Assembly (NCBI GenBank): GCA_037576195.1
Contig: CM075101.1
Coordinates: 42,594,001 to 42,658,000 of the forward strand
Source of the DNA: Phytoseiulus persimilis
Lineage: Eukaryota; Arthropoda; Arachnida; Mesostigmata; Phytoseiidae
Length of the DNA stretch: 64,000 bases
Direction: 5' to 3'
The translations under genes and the position numbers were made by a program. This document shows, piece by piece, positions 22,760-34,002 of the stretch (position 1 is its first letter; every line of letters begins with the position of its first letter). A model generated the notes under the pieces. The model did not search any database, had not been told where the DNA came from, and saw nothing but the letters and a program-made list of their open reading frames with translations.

Positions 22760-25180
22760 CCTCAAGTTTCTCGATTCCCAAGTTGCTCTCACTCAAACAT
22801 AGTCAACCATCAGGTCGCACTACTAAAAGCATGGCGTCAGGACAGATGACAAGCTAACCCAGCCGCTCGCCGCCCCGTTCGAATGAAGATCACCTTACCC
22901 TGTTAGGTCGAAATTTTATTTGAATGAACATTCCAACTCTTCCGTTCGGCCTCTCAGAACGTGATCGATTCCGATACAGTGGAATTGTTATCCCTTTCGT
23001 TCTGATTTCTTGCGCTAGGGAGAGTACCTTGAAGATATTCTCCACGACAGATTCCTCCCCGGAGAGGATAACAATCAGCGCCGCACTGCGTCGGATCCCG
23101 GAATCTGAAATTGTTCGATAGGCAAACGCCAACGATGAACGGACCTGCTCGTGCATTTTCGAACCAAGCTTGAAGCGAATGATGAGCAGTGATGAACTGA
23201 AGAGATGATATCTCCTTAAAGGCTCTGTTCCAGCCGTTCAACGACTCCGTGAAAAGGGTCGGTTCGAGACCACACCCGTTCCTCCATCTTGGGTGCTCCC
23301 TCCTATGAAGACTCATTATAGGGAAGCCCAGGGGTTTTTCTGCATGTCGTTTGTTGATCTTTGGACGAAATTTTCGGAGAACATAACTTTCACAGCCCAC
23401 TCGTGTCAAGAATCAAGTTGATGTCCCTGAAGTAGTGGTTCCCGATCTTTTTGAGGACCGGATCATCTGCATAAGTAGGAGTCGGACTCTGGACCCACTT
23501 CTTCCCCCTGAAAACCTCTGGAATCAAGCACGCCTAGGTGAAATGGGGCCAATGGAAGGGCTATGGGGCTGATATTGGTTAAGGGGCGACCTATCCCACA
23601 GCTCTTATCCCGAACTATCGCTCAAAAACAAGGGGTCCAAGTAGCGGCTTCCGGAAGAATTCGCCCAATCATATCTATGTCAGCGTTCGACTGTGAGGAA
23701 CAACGCAGCAACTCCGATGTCGGGATTCCGAAAAGTTCCATATCCGTAAGAATCGAGGAACAGCTGATCGAGTATGGCTTCAGGTTCTGCACGAGGGCAT
23801 GCGATCCCTTACGCCCGAAAATCTCGTCCTCGATGCGTTGTCCCAGTCTCCTCACGGGTATCGAATCCGGGAGAAATCCCACCCTGGTAAGTCTTTGAGA
23901 TTATCCAAGTTACCCGGTCACCATGGAAAGAAATCGCCCAGGCCCTTCGAGATCTCGGGCTCTACTCCTCGCGGGATCACTCGCTGTCCCGAAATTGGTC
24001 AGCTCATCAAAATTGATGACCAGTTCTGCGACATCATGGACAATGATAATTCATCCATCATTCAGAGTCGTTATGGCCCAAAATAGTGAGCCAAATTCTG
24101 TAGGGAGATTCCGAAAAGAATCACCGTCTTGTCAGAGATTGTTCGGGTTCCGGAGTTGCCCATGTTGTTGTTCAATATATTTCCCGTAGCCCTATAATAG
24201 TGGCAAGCCTGAACTGTGAGCGTCAGTGTAAAGCTCCCAGAACCATCTCCAATGGAGGCATATGAAAGCAAGGTCTCCGCAGAATAAATGCACTGATGTA
24301 AGGTTCTTCACGGATGGCCACTGGAAATCTTCAGCGGTATCGCTGTGCCTGAGATCCGATTTCGTGCGTCGATGCTCTCGGTCTGTTCCTCTGCTCGCCC
24401 CACTCCAACCCCACATTCTCTGCCAGGTCAAGAAAGTTCGCAAGATCCAGCTTGATGTCGGCGCTAAGATGGGAGTTACTCGTCTCGACGTATGGGCGTG
24501 GGAGTTACCGCCATCTCAAGAGCTGGAGTCTTGGCGTCTTGCAAAGACAAGCGGCACTGCGAGCAGTTCGAGAGAGACTCTGACGAGGACATCCGCTGGC
24601 GCCAGAGTTACCAAGAACGCGCTCCCGATCCTCTTCATCTCGACTCGTGAAGATTGATGGGTTTGTTCTGTTCAGGAATTATTCGTCTCCTCCTGGAACT
24701 GCGTTGTGGGATTTCAACAACGAAGATTTGCGAACCACGAGAGCAACGAACCTCCATTATGGATCTGCAGTCGGTAACTACAATCGGATTTTGCGATAAC
24801 GCCTCCCCTTCGAGCGGATCACGGAACTCGCAGATGATATTGGCCGGAGGCGCCTCCGATGGTATGTTCTTCCTTGGAGTGGTAGATTGCGGCACTTACC
24901 ATAAGTAATGGATGTTGTCCACACTCGATCAATGTGCCGAATCGCTTGTGGAGACTAGGTGTTCCATCTCGTGTTCTTGAAGCGGAAAAATATGATTCGT
25001 CTGACGTCATTCGAAAGCAGGGTCAACTGATCAGATCGGACGACAGCGGGAGTCTCAGAAGCGAGAATGCTGAGTTTACAAAATCTCTTTATTTCTAACG
25101 TCGGCAATTCTCAATTATCAGTCCTTGTGAGATCTCCGTCTCTTGAGGAGGCTCCACATATTATTCGGGGTTCCTCAACA
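22760..25180. other. Unresolved region with scattered protein-like frames on both strands
   Basis: Candidates are a plus-strand frame 23640-23886 ending at CTG|GTAAGT, minus-strand 24071-24271 (SYASIGDGSGSFTLTLTVQA, an alternating beta pattern like the TULIP-like gene) and plus-strand 24654-24908. None joins a neighbour in phase. A broken relative of the 6.7-10.4 kb gene is possible, but I cannot show it. Confidence 0.25.
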
Positions 25181-25189
25181 TGACATTTG

Positions 25190-25655
25190 TGTGAATCATA
25201 CCCGATGTGCCGAAACCGATTACAACGGAAACCCGGAGGGCCGAAAAAAAATTCCGTTGCAACCAAAACCCGTAGGGCGGGAAACATTGGTTAGGCAAGA
25301 AGAGACCAAGTAAATCATGATAAACTTGGAACTGTACATGCAAAACGAAGCCCGACTCGATCGCGAGCCGAGCTGGCCAGGTTACTGATCAATGGCATAC
25401 CGCGTATGTGGAGGAAGCGATTCACGTCGAGGAACTTCCTGACATTGAAATTTTCGCAAAGTGCCTGCAAGTTCGATCTGGAGATCAATTGCTTGAATAC
25501 CTTGACTTCAGAGTTGAGCGACGGCAGCCCTGTAAACCCGTGCATGAAACCTCAGCTCGTTTTGCTTGGCCATCGGAACGAGAGAAAGGGTTTTCGGACC
25601 TACGGGTTTTCGTTGCAATCGGTTTCGGCACATCGGGAACACACCATCTGTTTAT
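25190..25655. mobile_element. Palindromic element with arms of at least 55 bp
   Basis: CCCGATGTGCCGAAACCGAT at the left returns as its reverse complement near 25625-25645, with pairing continuing inward over about 55-60 bases (left GGAAACCCGGAGGGCCG, right CGGACCTACGGGTTTTCG). Between the arms lies unrelated sequence. This looks like a non-autonomous element; target duplication and exact ends were not determined. Confidence 0.65.
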
Positions 25656-26072
25656 GACGTAAAGCTCTCGAGTACCGCCGATTATGTGAGCTCATTCAAA
25701 GTTGTCGAATGGATGAGGGAAAAACGAAGGCTTCTTGTTGGGCTGACTCGTATTTTGCATTTCTTGTTGCTAGTACAGTTCCCGACGAATTTTCGTGCGA
25801 CAAGTTTCCGACCTACTTCACTCAGTATTATGCAACAGGAAGCTACTTGCACGACTGGTGGTCAATGAATGGGAAGATGAATATCCTATTCACTAGGAAG
25901 ATCTCTGAGGAACTTGACCAGAAGATAATGAAAACCACTCCCAACGAGTCTCTCATACACGGAATTGACTGAACTTGAGACGTAGATCGCTCGGCCCACA
26001 GCCATACTGTGGCAATTCCATACTTCTCTGTCCCGGGAAGATGACGAAAAACTGTAGTTGAGAATCAGTTCC

Positions 26073-27197
26073 ATGGATTACGACGATGAAAATGTCGGAG
26101 CTCAGCCTCAGTTTCTTCGGTTCGAGGACATATCGCTCGAGAAAGTAACCAGGCACGAGGTGAGCCGAACGAGGATATGTAGGAGTAACGTTTCGGATCT
26201 GAGAATCCGATTCCTCCAGGTTATTCCCAATTCGAGAGGATGGGCCCAAGGAGGAAGGTCATGCTGTTTTTGTGTAGCTAGGAAACTCAAGCTTCGCCGG
26301 ACACAATAGCGCGCAGCACAACTCGCGGGATAGAGAGGATTCGCTAGATAGGACGAAGTTCAGTGCTCGAACAGAACCATCGGTATAAGCTGCGCGAATC
26401 AGTTCGCTGCCTCAGTCCTTGCTTTTGAAGAGCAGAGGGAGCGGATGTCCTGGGTAAGCCGAAGCACCGCCAAAGCATCTCCTGTTGATAAATCCCTTCT
26501 CGAGAGCTTCGAATCGATCCCAGGACCGTTAGCACCCTCGGGCTGCTGGCGGCGCTCTCCGCGAGGCCCGCTCGGCGAACTCGCGCTCACCTCGCTCCTG
26601 AGGGGGCGTTGATGAGCGAGTTCATGCAAGAATCTGGGAACCGAGAGACCGGAGTTGTGACTGGAATCAAGGCTGACTCTTCCAATCTGCGGCGGAGGGA
26701 GGGCGCGACTCAGAGGAAACGCTCCGATTTCATCGACCCCCTTCGACCTTGAATGATTGTTTCTCGGGATGAGTCTCCGGAAGAAGTATGAGTCCTGGGT
26801 GAATGGGCCCTCTGCATGGGATCCGATAGCTTTCTAATCTGAGAGAGTTTCTTGGGGCTCTCTCAGTTGCAGCGCGTCCCTCCAGACTGCCAGATCCACC
26901 TCTGGCGATTCTTCCGCTCAAGGACGCAGCGCTCGAGAAATCGCGACAGCCGCCTCCTTGTGAACGGGAAGTGCAGTACTCCAACATCCCGACATCGTGT
27001 ACACATTTCTGACGAAATTCCACGGGCAGGATCCTCTTCATCGGAAAGCTCGAGCAGCGAAACCGAAGAAGCGCCTTATTGTGTGAGGACGATCAGTGAC
27101 GCCATGAAGAACCAAGCTTTCCTACGTTTCCTTCTCATCTCCATGCTCGTTATTCTCGTTTACATACAAATGGTAGAGCCAACACCCTATAAGAAAG
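26073..27197 (+). CDS. Single-pass membrane protein, N-terminal exons
   Basis: Exon 1 (26073-26159) runs MDYDDENVGAQPQFLRF to a perfect donor GAG|GTGAGC. Exon 2 (26867-27197) follows the acceptor GCTCTCTCAG in phase 0, encodes a Ser/Glu-rich cytoplasmic region (SSSSESSSSETEE) and a membrane helix (FLRFLLISMLVILVYIQM), and stops at a donor AAAG|GTAACA in phase 1. Layout and phase match the membrane exon of the gene at 6743, so a similar ectodomain might follow. What follows instead is transposon debris, so the gene may be truncated or have a long intron. Confidence 0.5.
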
Positions 27198-27639
27198 GTA
27201 ACAACTTGGCGTCGATGTCGACAGCCCGCACTCAGGAGCCCTATTGCAACTGCTCGTTCACATCTCTCTGATGGACGCTTCCTGCTTTGAAGGTTCTCCA
27301 CTGCCATCCACCGCTGGGTCCTAGTGTCAGGTGAGCTGAGGAGAAGGCTTCTATCCTCTTGCTGGATTACAATGTAATGAACCCGAGGCTGATTCGACCC
27401 TCACGTGAAGTTTTGTGGTTCCTCAAGATCAATTCCATCCCAATAAACCAATAGTTCCCCCTCGGGCAGGTACCCTCCTTCCTTCCCTGGATTCTGGAGA
27501 CTCGAATCGTTGCCCGAATCGGACTTCCTTCGAAACTACCCTGAAATTCCGCGTATAACGCTCCCAGATGACTGATCCCCAGAAAACGAAACCCTCGGAT
27601 AACGGACTTCGGTTTCCAGGTCTACCCGACCATCCCTTG

Positions 27640-27835
27640 AGTTCCGTGAAGGTGATTTCAGAGTCGATCTGTCTATTCTTTTCGAGGTCCATGTAGGCGA
27701 TTCCGACGCGGATCTGACCAAACTTCTGGGGGTCCGCAAAAGGATGTCAGGGTAGATTTGACCATGCTTTCGAGAGTTTACGGAGGTGATTCAGAGATCG
27801 ATCTGACCATACTCGCGGGGCTCTATGGAGGTCAT
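27640..27835. repeat. Degenerate 44-45-bp minisatellite, left block
   Basis: Units of the type GGTGATTCNGAGATCGATCTGACCATACT... repeat at irregular 42-46-base spacing (GATCTGACCA at several positions). The block stops exactly where the non-LTR fragment at 27838 begins. Confidence 0.7.
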
Positions 27836-27837
27836 CC

Positions 27838-28310
27838 CTCGAATCTCGAGAGACTAGCGACGTGGACGACATCTCTGCCGCGGACGGGCTATCCTTCGAC
27901 AAGGTGGCACGGGAGAAAATATGGAACGAAGTCTACCCATCGAACCCCGGAGCTTGGGCTCGCGCCTGCGTCCCGAACACCGATGAGTGGATCAGCGGGG
28001 GACACGGCTCTCTCACATACTCCCTCGCAGGGGTGCTCACCCGCCACGGCTCCTTCGGCGCATACCTTACCCGGATCAAAAAGCTTCGTCCTCGGACTGT
28101 CTCTTCTGCGGCTCAGGTGCGGTAAGCACGGCGCGACACGTACTCGAGGATTGTCCGTCAACAGAGTTCATGAGATTGGAGTATCGCCGGGTTTCGACTG
28201 AGGATTCTCGGCCGGTGGACGGGCCCGCGCTGGTGAGCTTCATGCTCAAGGGACGTGAGGAGTGGCGAGCACACGCAGCGCTCGTTGCCGGTTTGATCTC
28301 GTACAAGGAT
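27838..28310 (+). pseudogene. Non-LTR retrotransposon C-terminal fragment, copy 2
   Basis: Plus-strand reading gives DGLSFDK, NPGAWARACVPNTDEWI, LTRHGSFGAYL, then after a frameshift CLFCGSGAVSTARHVLEDCP and EEWRAHAALVAGLI. The CCHC knuckle and following tail are typical of R1/Jockey-type ORF2 ends. It starts with the same CTCGAATCTCGAGAGAC as the fragment at 13464 and is flanked on both sides by the same minisatellite. Confidence 0.8.
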
Positions 28311-28629
28311 CGAAGCCTCAAGCCTCAATCTTACCGCCACTCGACGAGCGTCTCGACAGCGCGCGGCAGCCGAGCCCACAGTCATGGGCTCTGCGCCTCG
28401 GTCTACGGTGGGTGGGAAGCATAAGAAGGGGATCCGAAGTGATTTGCACTGAGAGACGTGCCGGGCTCCCTCGCAGGACCAGTAGAGGATCGGGGTTTCA
28501 GTGAGGATTGGCTCCCCCTGGGGGAACTTGAGTCCTACACTACCACGCGTCGAGCTTGCATCAACATCTCCGCTCCACTGGTGGTGTGCGTGAACGCATT
28601 CCTCCCACGCCGCTCTGCGAAAAAAGAAG

Positions 28630-28860
28630 GTCATTCCGGGGTCGATCTGACCACACTTTTTGACGCTACGGAGGTGACTTCGGGGGCGAACCGATCATAC
28701 TTTCCGGGGTCCATGTGGGCGAATCTGAGATCGATCTGACCATATTCCTGGAATTCCTGGAGTGCCGTGGAGGTGATTTTGAAGTCGATCTGACCATACT
28801 CTCTGAAGACCATGGACGTGATTCTTGGTACGATCCGATCAGTTCATCTGGAGGCCAAGG
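28630..28860. repeat. Degenerate 44-45-bp minisatellite, right block
   Basis: About five units related to those at 27640-27835 (GTCGATCTGACCA, GATCGATCTGACCATA, GTCGATCTGACCATACT). Confidence 0.7.
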
Positions 28861-29009
28861 AGGTTATTCCAGAGTGCTCCTGTCCCGATTATCTGATAAT
28901 ACTGGCTGACAGTACTGCCGAATGAACTCTTCGGAAGATGAAGAACACAGATTCGATCTGAAAACTCGCTGTCGATGAACCCCCACGGACCCCGGGAACG
29001 TGTGGCCCG

Positions 29010-29165
29010 ATATGCCCCAGAGTCTTCTCCAGAGAGCTCGAAGAGTTGTGCACCCTGTGTACGTCGGGTGGGACCGACGATGTGGAACACACCGTGCTTC
29101 ACTGCCAGGCCCTGCGCGACATCGGAAGGGACTGGGTTGTGGGTTTCAGCGGAGGGGATTGAGAG
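29010..29165 (+). pseudogene. Non-LTR retrotransposon knuckle fragment
   Basis: Plus-strand frame RELEELCTLCTSGG, DDVEHTVLHCQALRDIG matches the C-terminal CCHC region of the element at 48.6-51 kb (CVHC...DDVSHTVLHCDAL). It is short, out of context and decayed. Confidence 0.7.
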
Positions 29166-29169
29166 AAGG

Positions 29170-30280
29170 GGCGGAGAACGGGCTCAGAGGTTGGAAAGAA
29201 TGGAAATCATGTTTCGGGCCGCTCCAAGATAATCATGTTGGGCAGAACAGCGAGGGAGTAAGGCCGGAGGGCGCGCCTCGTCGAGACCGAGCACCAAATC
29301 GCAGCACAACACACACATCGGCGCACTTCTCGCCATACACATCAGAACACATCCAAGCAAATGGCTCCCGAGGATACGAGTGGAGGAGGGGGCGTTACCT
29401 GAGGGATTTCAGGGTGGTCTGGTATCAGAAACGACTTCTTGGAAAGAGCTCCTGCGAGAGGCTTCGGGCAGCCGGGTTGGATACCTCTCGACGAGGTATT
29501 TACTTTTACGTGTGTCTGACGTGCTTATTCATCGGATAGGAGCAAGGGCGCCAGCTCTCCGGGCCATTGGCTGTTCGGATGTGAACTATGTGTGATACGA
29601 AAGCATCCCGACCATCGATTCAACTGGGCAGGTCGTACGCGGCGTTCTCGCGAACTCGGTTCTCCGCTCGTGTGTCTGAAATTTTCTTCGACCCCTCAAT
29701 GCAGCGAGGACTTGTCTTCCAGTTCGGATGGCGAAGTGTCATCCGGTGATGGTGCCAACAGCAAACAGAAACCCCGTTCGTCGTCACTGAGGGCACAACG
29801 TCCCGGAGGGGAAACAATGCGAGCAGGTGGAGAGAGCGCTATCAGAGCCTACCCGTGGGGTACGCGACGCTACACTGTTTCCTTCCGGAAGAAATGGTGT
29901 GTTTCTTACGAGCGGAGAGTCACTTGGTGAGCTCAGCTGTCCCCCACATGAAGCCGATTATGCTGAGCGAAGTGCAACCCTCGAATCTCAGCGTCGCGTG
30001 AGCTGCCCGAGGCACCATGGAACGTACCTCGCGCGATCGAAAATTCGGGAGTTTCTTATGCTGTCGAGAATTACATCGATGTTCAGATGCAACGGAGTGA
30101 AACAGACGAGCTACAATCTAGGAATCCAGCTTCTATGGCCGGAAGCGTGATGCCATTGAAGAATTTCTCCGAGAGCAGCGAGCGATAGAACAGAGTGCTT
30201 CAATTTCAGAAACAAAAGTGGAACGAGGGAATTACGATTCCTCCGCTGGCGAACAAAACATCGCTGAGATGAGGAGAATA
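29170..30280. other. Stretch without a recognised gene
   Basis: Open frames of up to 110-180 codons, Arg- and Ser-rich, without domains or consistent splice sites. Confidence 0.35.
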
Positions 30281-30282
30281 CT

Positions 30283-30549
30283 CTAAAACAAAGGATCTTC
30301 GGAGTCACATGACTCGGTTTCACAATGTGTCCTGGTGATGATCACGCCATCGCAGATATTTGTGGTATATTTGGGGGTCTTTTGGGAGATCTTTTGAAAC
30401 GTTATGACCCCTGCCGGTAGCTGAAGGCTCAGCAAATCATCGCAGCCCACGTTCCAGAGCATCGGACGCAGTACAGAGCCCTGGGGTAGCCCTGCGGACA
30501 TCATGTCTTGGACTCCATTGCTGTCGACGAATCGTCGACGACGATCCAT
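30283..30549 (-). pseudogene. Reverse-transcriptase fragment
   Basis: The minus strand reads GLPQGSVLRPMLWNVGCDDL, the motif-B region of R1-type polymerases, nearly identical in wording to GVPQGSVLGPTLWNVGYDDL in the copy at 49.8 kb. The catalytic YADD-equivalent region is not preserved. Confidence 0.75.
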
Positions 30550-30980
30550 CCGTGCCGCAGGTAAGAGTTGATACTTCGTCGAAGGTGAGTGCTTACTCCG
30601 CCGTCATCTTCGATACAATAATGCCGACCCGGTGTCGAAGCTGATTGACTCGTTCAAACGACTTGAGACAAAAGTCAGAGCGGAAAGCCTCCAAAAGTGT
30701 CGCAAGAGGACGAGGAACTCCACGAACCGTTCACCATCGGAGGGACGGATCCATGGCTGATAACATCAAGGCACGGGTTGTCCGAAAGGCCAAGAAGTCG
30801 AGACTCTTCCAGACTAAACCAGACGAATCAGTTAGCAACGTTGCTATGTTCGGCGACTCGGCTCCATTGCTATGCCTGAGTGAAAAACGCGCGCTGGAAT
30901 TTCGAGCTCACTTGGTATTTTCACGGCGATCAACAGAATCTGTGCCTGCGTGCCTGCACATGGTTGATGCACCCAGTATA

Positions 30981-31877
30981 CAGGGTGGCTTTTTTTAGTC
31001 GGGAATTTGCGAGCCCGATCTTGCTTTGGCCAAAAATCAATAAGTGATAAATAGAGAATATCGAGGCGGTCATTTTGATTCAGAGTTCAGGCGGATATGA
31101 TGAAAATCGCGGTCAGGAGATGGTTTTGGAAATGACCCATTGTTTTTTCCCAAGGTCCTCCCAGAAGTTATCGTAAAAACGTCAATATTCATTGGATCGG
31201 GTTCGTGGGGGTCGCCTTCGTCGCGCAGAAGGAAGCCGGTCATTCGCCGGAAAACCGAGCGAAGTTATCTCATCTCCCCGAAAAATAGCAAGCGATCGTA
31301 TCAACCCCTTTTTCATGGCCTTGCCCATTGGCTAATTTCGTTTTCCTCGATTGTCCCCGCATTTATTCTCGTAACTGCTCAACGAGGCAAAATCGAAGGT
31401 ATCTCCCTTGGTGGAAGTTACTCAGAAATGGGTGAATCATCCTAATATTGAGCTGCGAGGTCTCTCCGATGATTTCCGATTTTCACCGGAAATCACCCTC
31501 GCTCAGGATTCCGCCCTCGGTCGCCAAAATCACCCTCGACACCAAAGGATTTCTCGATACGATCGGTTGCCATTTTTCGAAGAAGTGAGATAACTTCAAT
31601 CGGTTTTCTGGCGATGACCGGCTCCCTTTTGCGCGTCGAATGCGACCAGCACGGGTCCGATCCGATAAATATTGACGTTTTCACGATAACTTTTGGGAGG
31701 ACCTCGGGAAAAAAATGGGTCATTTTCAAAACAATCTCCTGACCCCGATTTTCAGCATAACCGCCCAATATTCCTTATTTATCACTCTTTGATTTTCGAA
31801 GGAAGTCCAAGAATTGACGAAGTTATGGCCAAAACAAGACGGGGCTCGAAAATTTCCGACTAAAAAAAGCCACCTCG
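30981..31877. mobile_element. TA-flanked palindromic element (mariner-type MITE), copy 1, 897 bp
   Basis: Begins CAGGGTGGCTTTTTTTAGTC after TA and ends with the reverse complement (GACTAAAAAAAGCCACC, here mutated to CCTCG) before TA. Most of both halves pair: AAAACGTCAATATT and the GATCGGATCCGAT-type inner segments return inverted. A TA duplication and a CAGGGTG terminus are typical of Tc1/mariner-mobilised elements. No transposase is encoded. A second copy lies at 49830. Confidence 0.88.
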
Positions 31878-32197
31878 TAGATGAGAAACAGTCCGGAGTA
31901 GTCGTGGAATCCGGGTAAGTTGCAGATGACCAACCTCTTCTCGTGCTTGCACCACAATGCAGCGATGGCCAAGCCGTTCTTGGGCGAGCTGTGTGTTTGT
32001 AAACTTGCGTAGCTGGCTGATATTTCCGCTTCGTCAGCCGAGGGATCTGAAAAGGTGTCCTTCACACTGTCCTCGTGGGAGCTAAAATCGATGTTTTCAG
32101 AGAATTCTATCGGGCTCGATCGACCGGAAGGAAATGATATCGAATTGTTCCAAGCCAGGTTCCCACCATCTGATTCAGTCAGCCGACAATTTCTGAA

Positions 32198-32916
32198 GGG
32201 TCTCGGCCATTAAGGCTTGGCCATCGGCCCCATGGATTTTGCACTACTCCTGACAAAACTTGCTCAACTTCGAACTCTCATATCTCGACTCCAAGATGGG
32301 TTACAGCGCCGATCGAGTTATTTTTGAAAAGCTGAAGAAGAGAGCTATGGACGAATCGATGGATTCGAGACCGATGCGAAAATAGATGGCGTCGAGTGCG
32401 CACTCTGGAGTTGAGCTGAATCGAAACGTCACTGAGAGTCGAAGGTTTTGCGGAAAAAAAATCCGGCTTACAGCCGTTGCGCCCGGGCGGTCAGCTACGC
32501 GCAGGTGCTCGAGCCTAACATGTATGCATGTTTTGACCTCCGACTTCATCACTAGAGAGCTCAGGGAGGGGGGGGGGGGTCCAAAAATATCGGAGGGTCG
32601 ACCGAAGAAGAAGAGCGCCTCTTTTTTTTAGATTTTTCTTGTTGCAAAACCTTCGACTCTCAGTGGCCTTTCGATTCAGCTCAACTCCAGAGTGCGCACT
32701 CGACGCTACCTATTTTCTCATCGGTCTCGAATTCATCGATTTTTGAGGCATGCGTCCATCTTCGATCCATTCTCTTCTAGCTCTCTTCTTCAGCTTTCCA
32801 AATATAACTCGATCGGCGTTGCAACCCATCTGGGACCCGAGATATGAGCCTTTGAAGTTGACCAAGTTTTGTCAGGAGTAGTGCGAAATCCACGGGGCCA
32901 CTAGTGGCCGACACCC
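32198..32916. mobile_element. 719-bp palindromic element
   Basis: Left end GGGTCTCGGCCATTAAGG, right end the complement of GGGTGTCGGCCACTAGTGG. Arms of roughly 265 bases pair nearly throughout (for example CTCCAGAGTGCGCACTCGA on the right against TCGAGTGCGCACTCTGGAG on the left, with TTTTGTCAGGAGTAGTGC against its complement). The unpaired centre includes a run of ten G. No coding capacity. A partial copy is at 39264. Confidence 0.85.
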
Positions 32917-33542
32917 TTTACTTTCCTGACACTGAAGATCCTTGAAAGAGAAGGCTCAGGTTAAGAAACCCTATCAATGAAAAATTATGTGTTCCGTTCT
33001 GCGCTGAGAACCTCGAATGTGTCCGGGAGGGGTGAGCGATAATACCCGAATCTCTCAAAGCGGTATCAAAGATCGGCGTTGACCAGGAATCGTCCTTTCC
33101 GCTGCATGTGAGGTCCATCAAACTTATAGGCGGTCACAGGGCAGTGATCGGTTGAAATGAAAATGCTCTGGCGGCGCTTTATTTAACAAAGCAGCTCCAG
33201 TTCGGTCCAATGTTTTGGATCTTGGACGGTTCGTGTGCTTCCCGCCTCCCCAGCCTGGGTTTCCTTTTCTTCGAAGCCATAAGAAGCACGTACGGTCACA
33301 ATAGTGCTCAATGCCGCGTGAGCCCTCCGTGGGAGTGATCGTCGAGGTAGGCGAGGGCATCCGAGGAGACTGACTCGCGCTCCTATTCAGCGCGTCGACA
33401 CGTTTCAGTATTCATCCGCCAGTTAAGAATCGGATGACTTGACATGCAGCTTCGTGGATCATGTAGTTTCCATGATGTCGGCGATTATCAGGAAAAGATT
33501 TTCACCAATATCTGACTAAAAAGGAGAGAGAATTCTCGATTC

Positions 33543-33896
33543 CTAAGAACGCAAGCGCATGCATGAGCGGCTATTCATGCTGCTATCTGGGGCCATCATC
33601 TGTGAATATCGACTCGGTTCACCGAACATCCTCCATATTTTGCTCCGAACTGCACGGAACCAATAAATAGATTGAGGTGTCACCAGACACTTGTGAAGTC
33701 TGGGCCCTCCCTTGTCTTTGTATGAGCAGACAGATTCGTCACCAAGCCAACACGTCCGGGAGATGTTTGTCAAGCATCTCGAGCAGTAACCCCTTTCATC
33801 ACTTCGACAGGTCGACTGTCCTCGATAGGTCGGAAGAAATCTGGTTTTGAATCGGGTCTCACCTCCGAACCACAGAGATAAACCTGAGAATCTCAA
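33543..33896 (-). CDS. Possible cysteine-containing exon, unrecognised
   Basis: A minus-strand frame contains CRSDERGYCSRC, SRTCWLGDESVC and LHKCLV, six cysteines within 55 residues. No signal peptide or splice-consistent partner is found, so this may be chance or a relic. Confidence 0.2.
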   Translation of the reverse strand: MRFSGLSLWFGGETRFKTRFLPTYRGQSTCRSDERGYCSRCLTNISRTCWLGDESVCSYKDKGGPRLHKCLVTPQSIYWFRAVRSKIWRMFGEPSRYSQMMAPDSSMNSRSCMRLRS

Positions 33897-34002
33897 TTCC
33901 GATTCCGAAGAGCGAAAATTCGAGACTCCGTGTTCGGTAGTGAAGCTTACAACGCGTGCAGGTAGATAGAGGAATCAGAGACAATCCACAGTTATCAACC
34001 CC

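Noticed and set aside
30981-31877. ORFs of 60-100 codons in the palindromic element
   Set aside because: Mirror-image frames of paired arms; the element carries no transposase.
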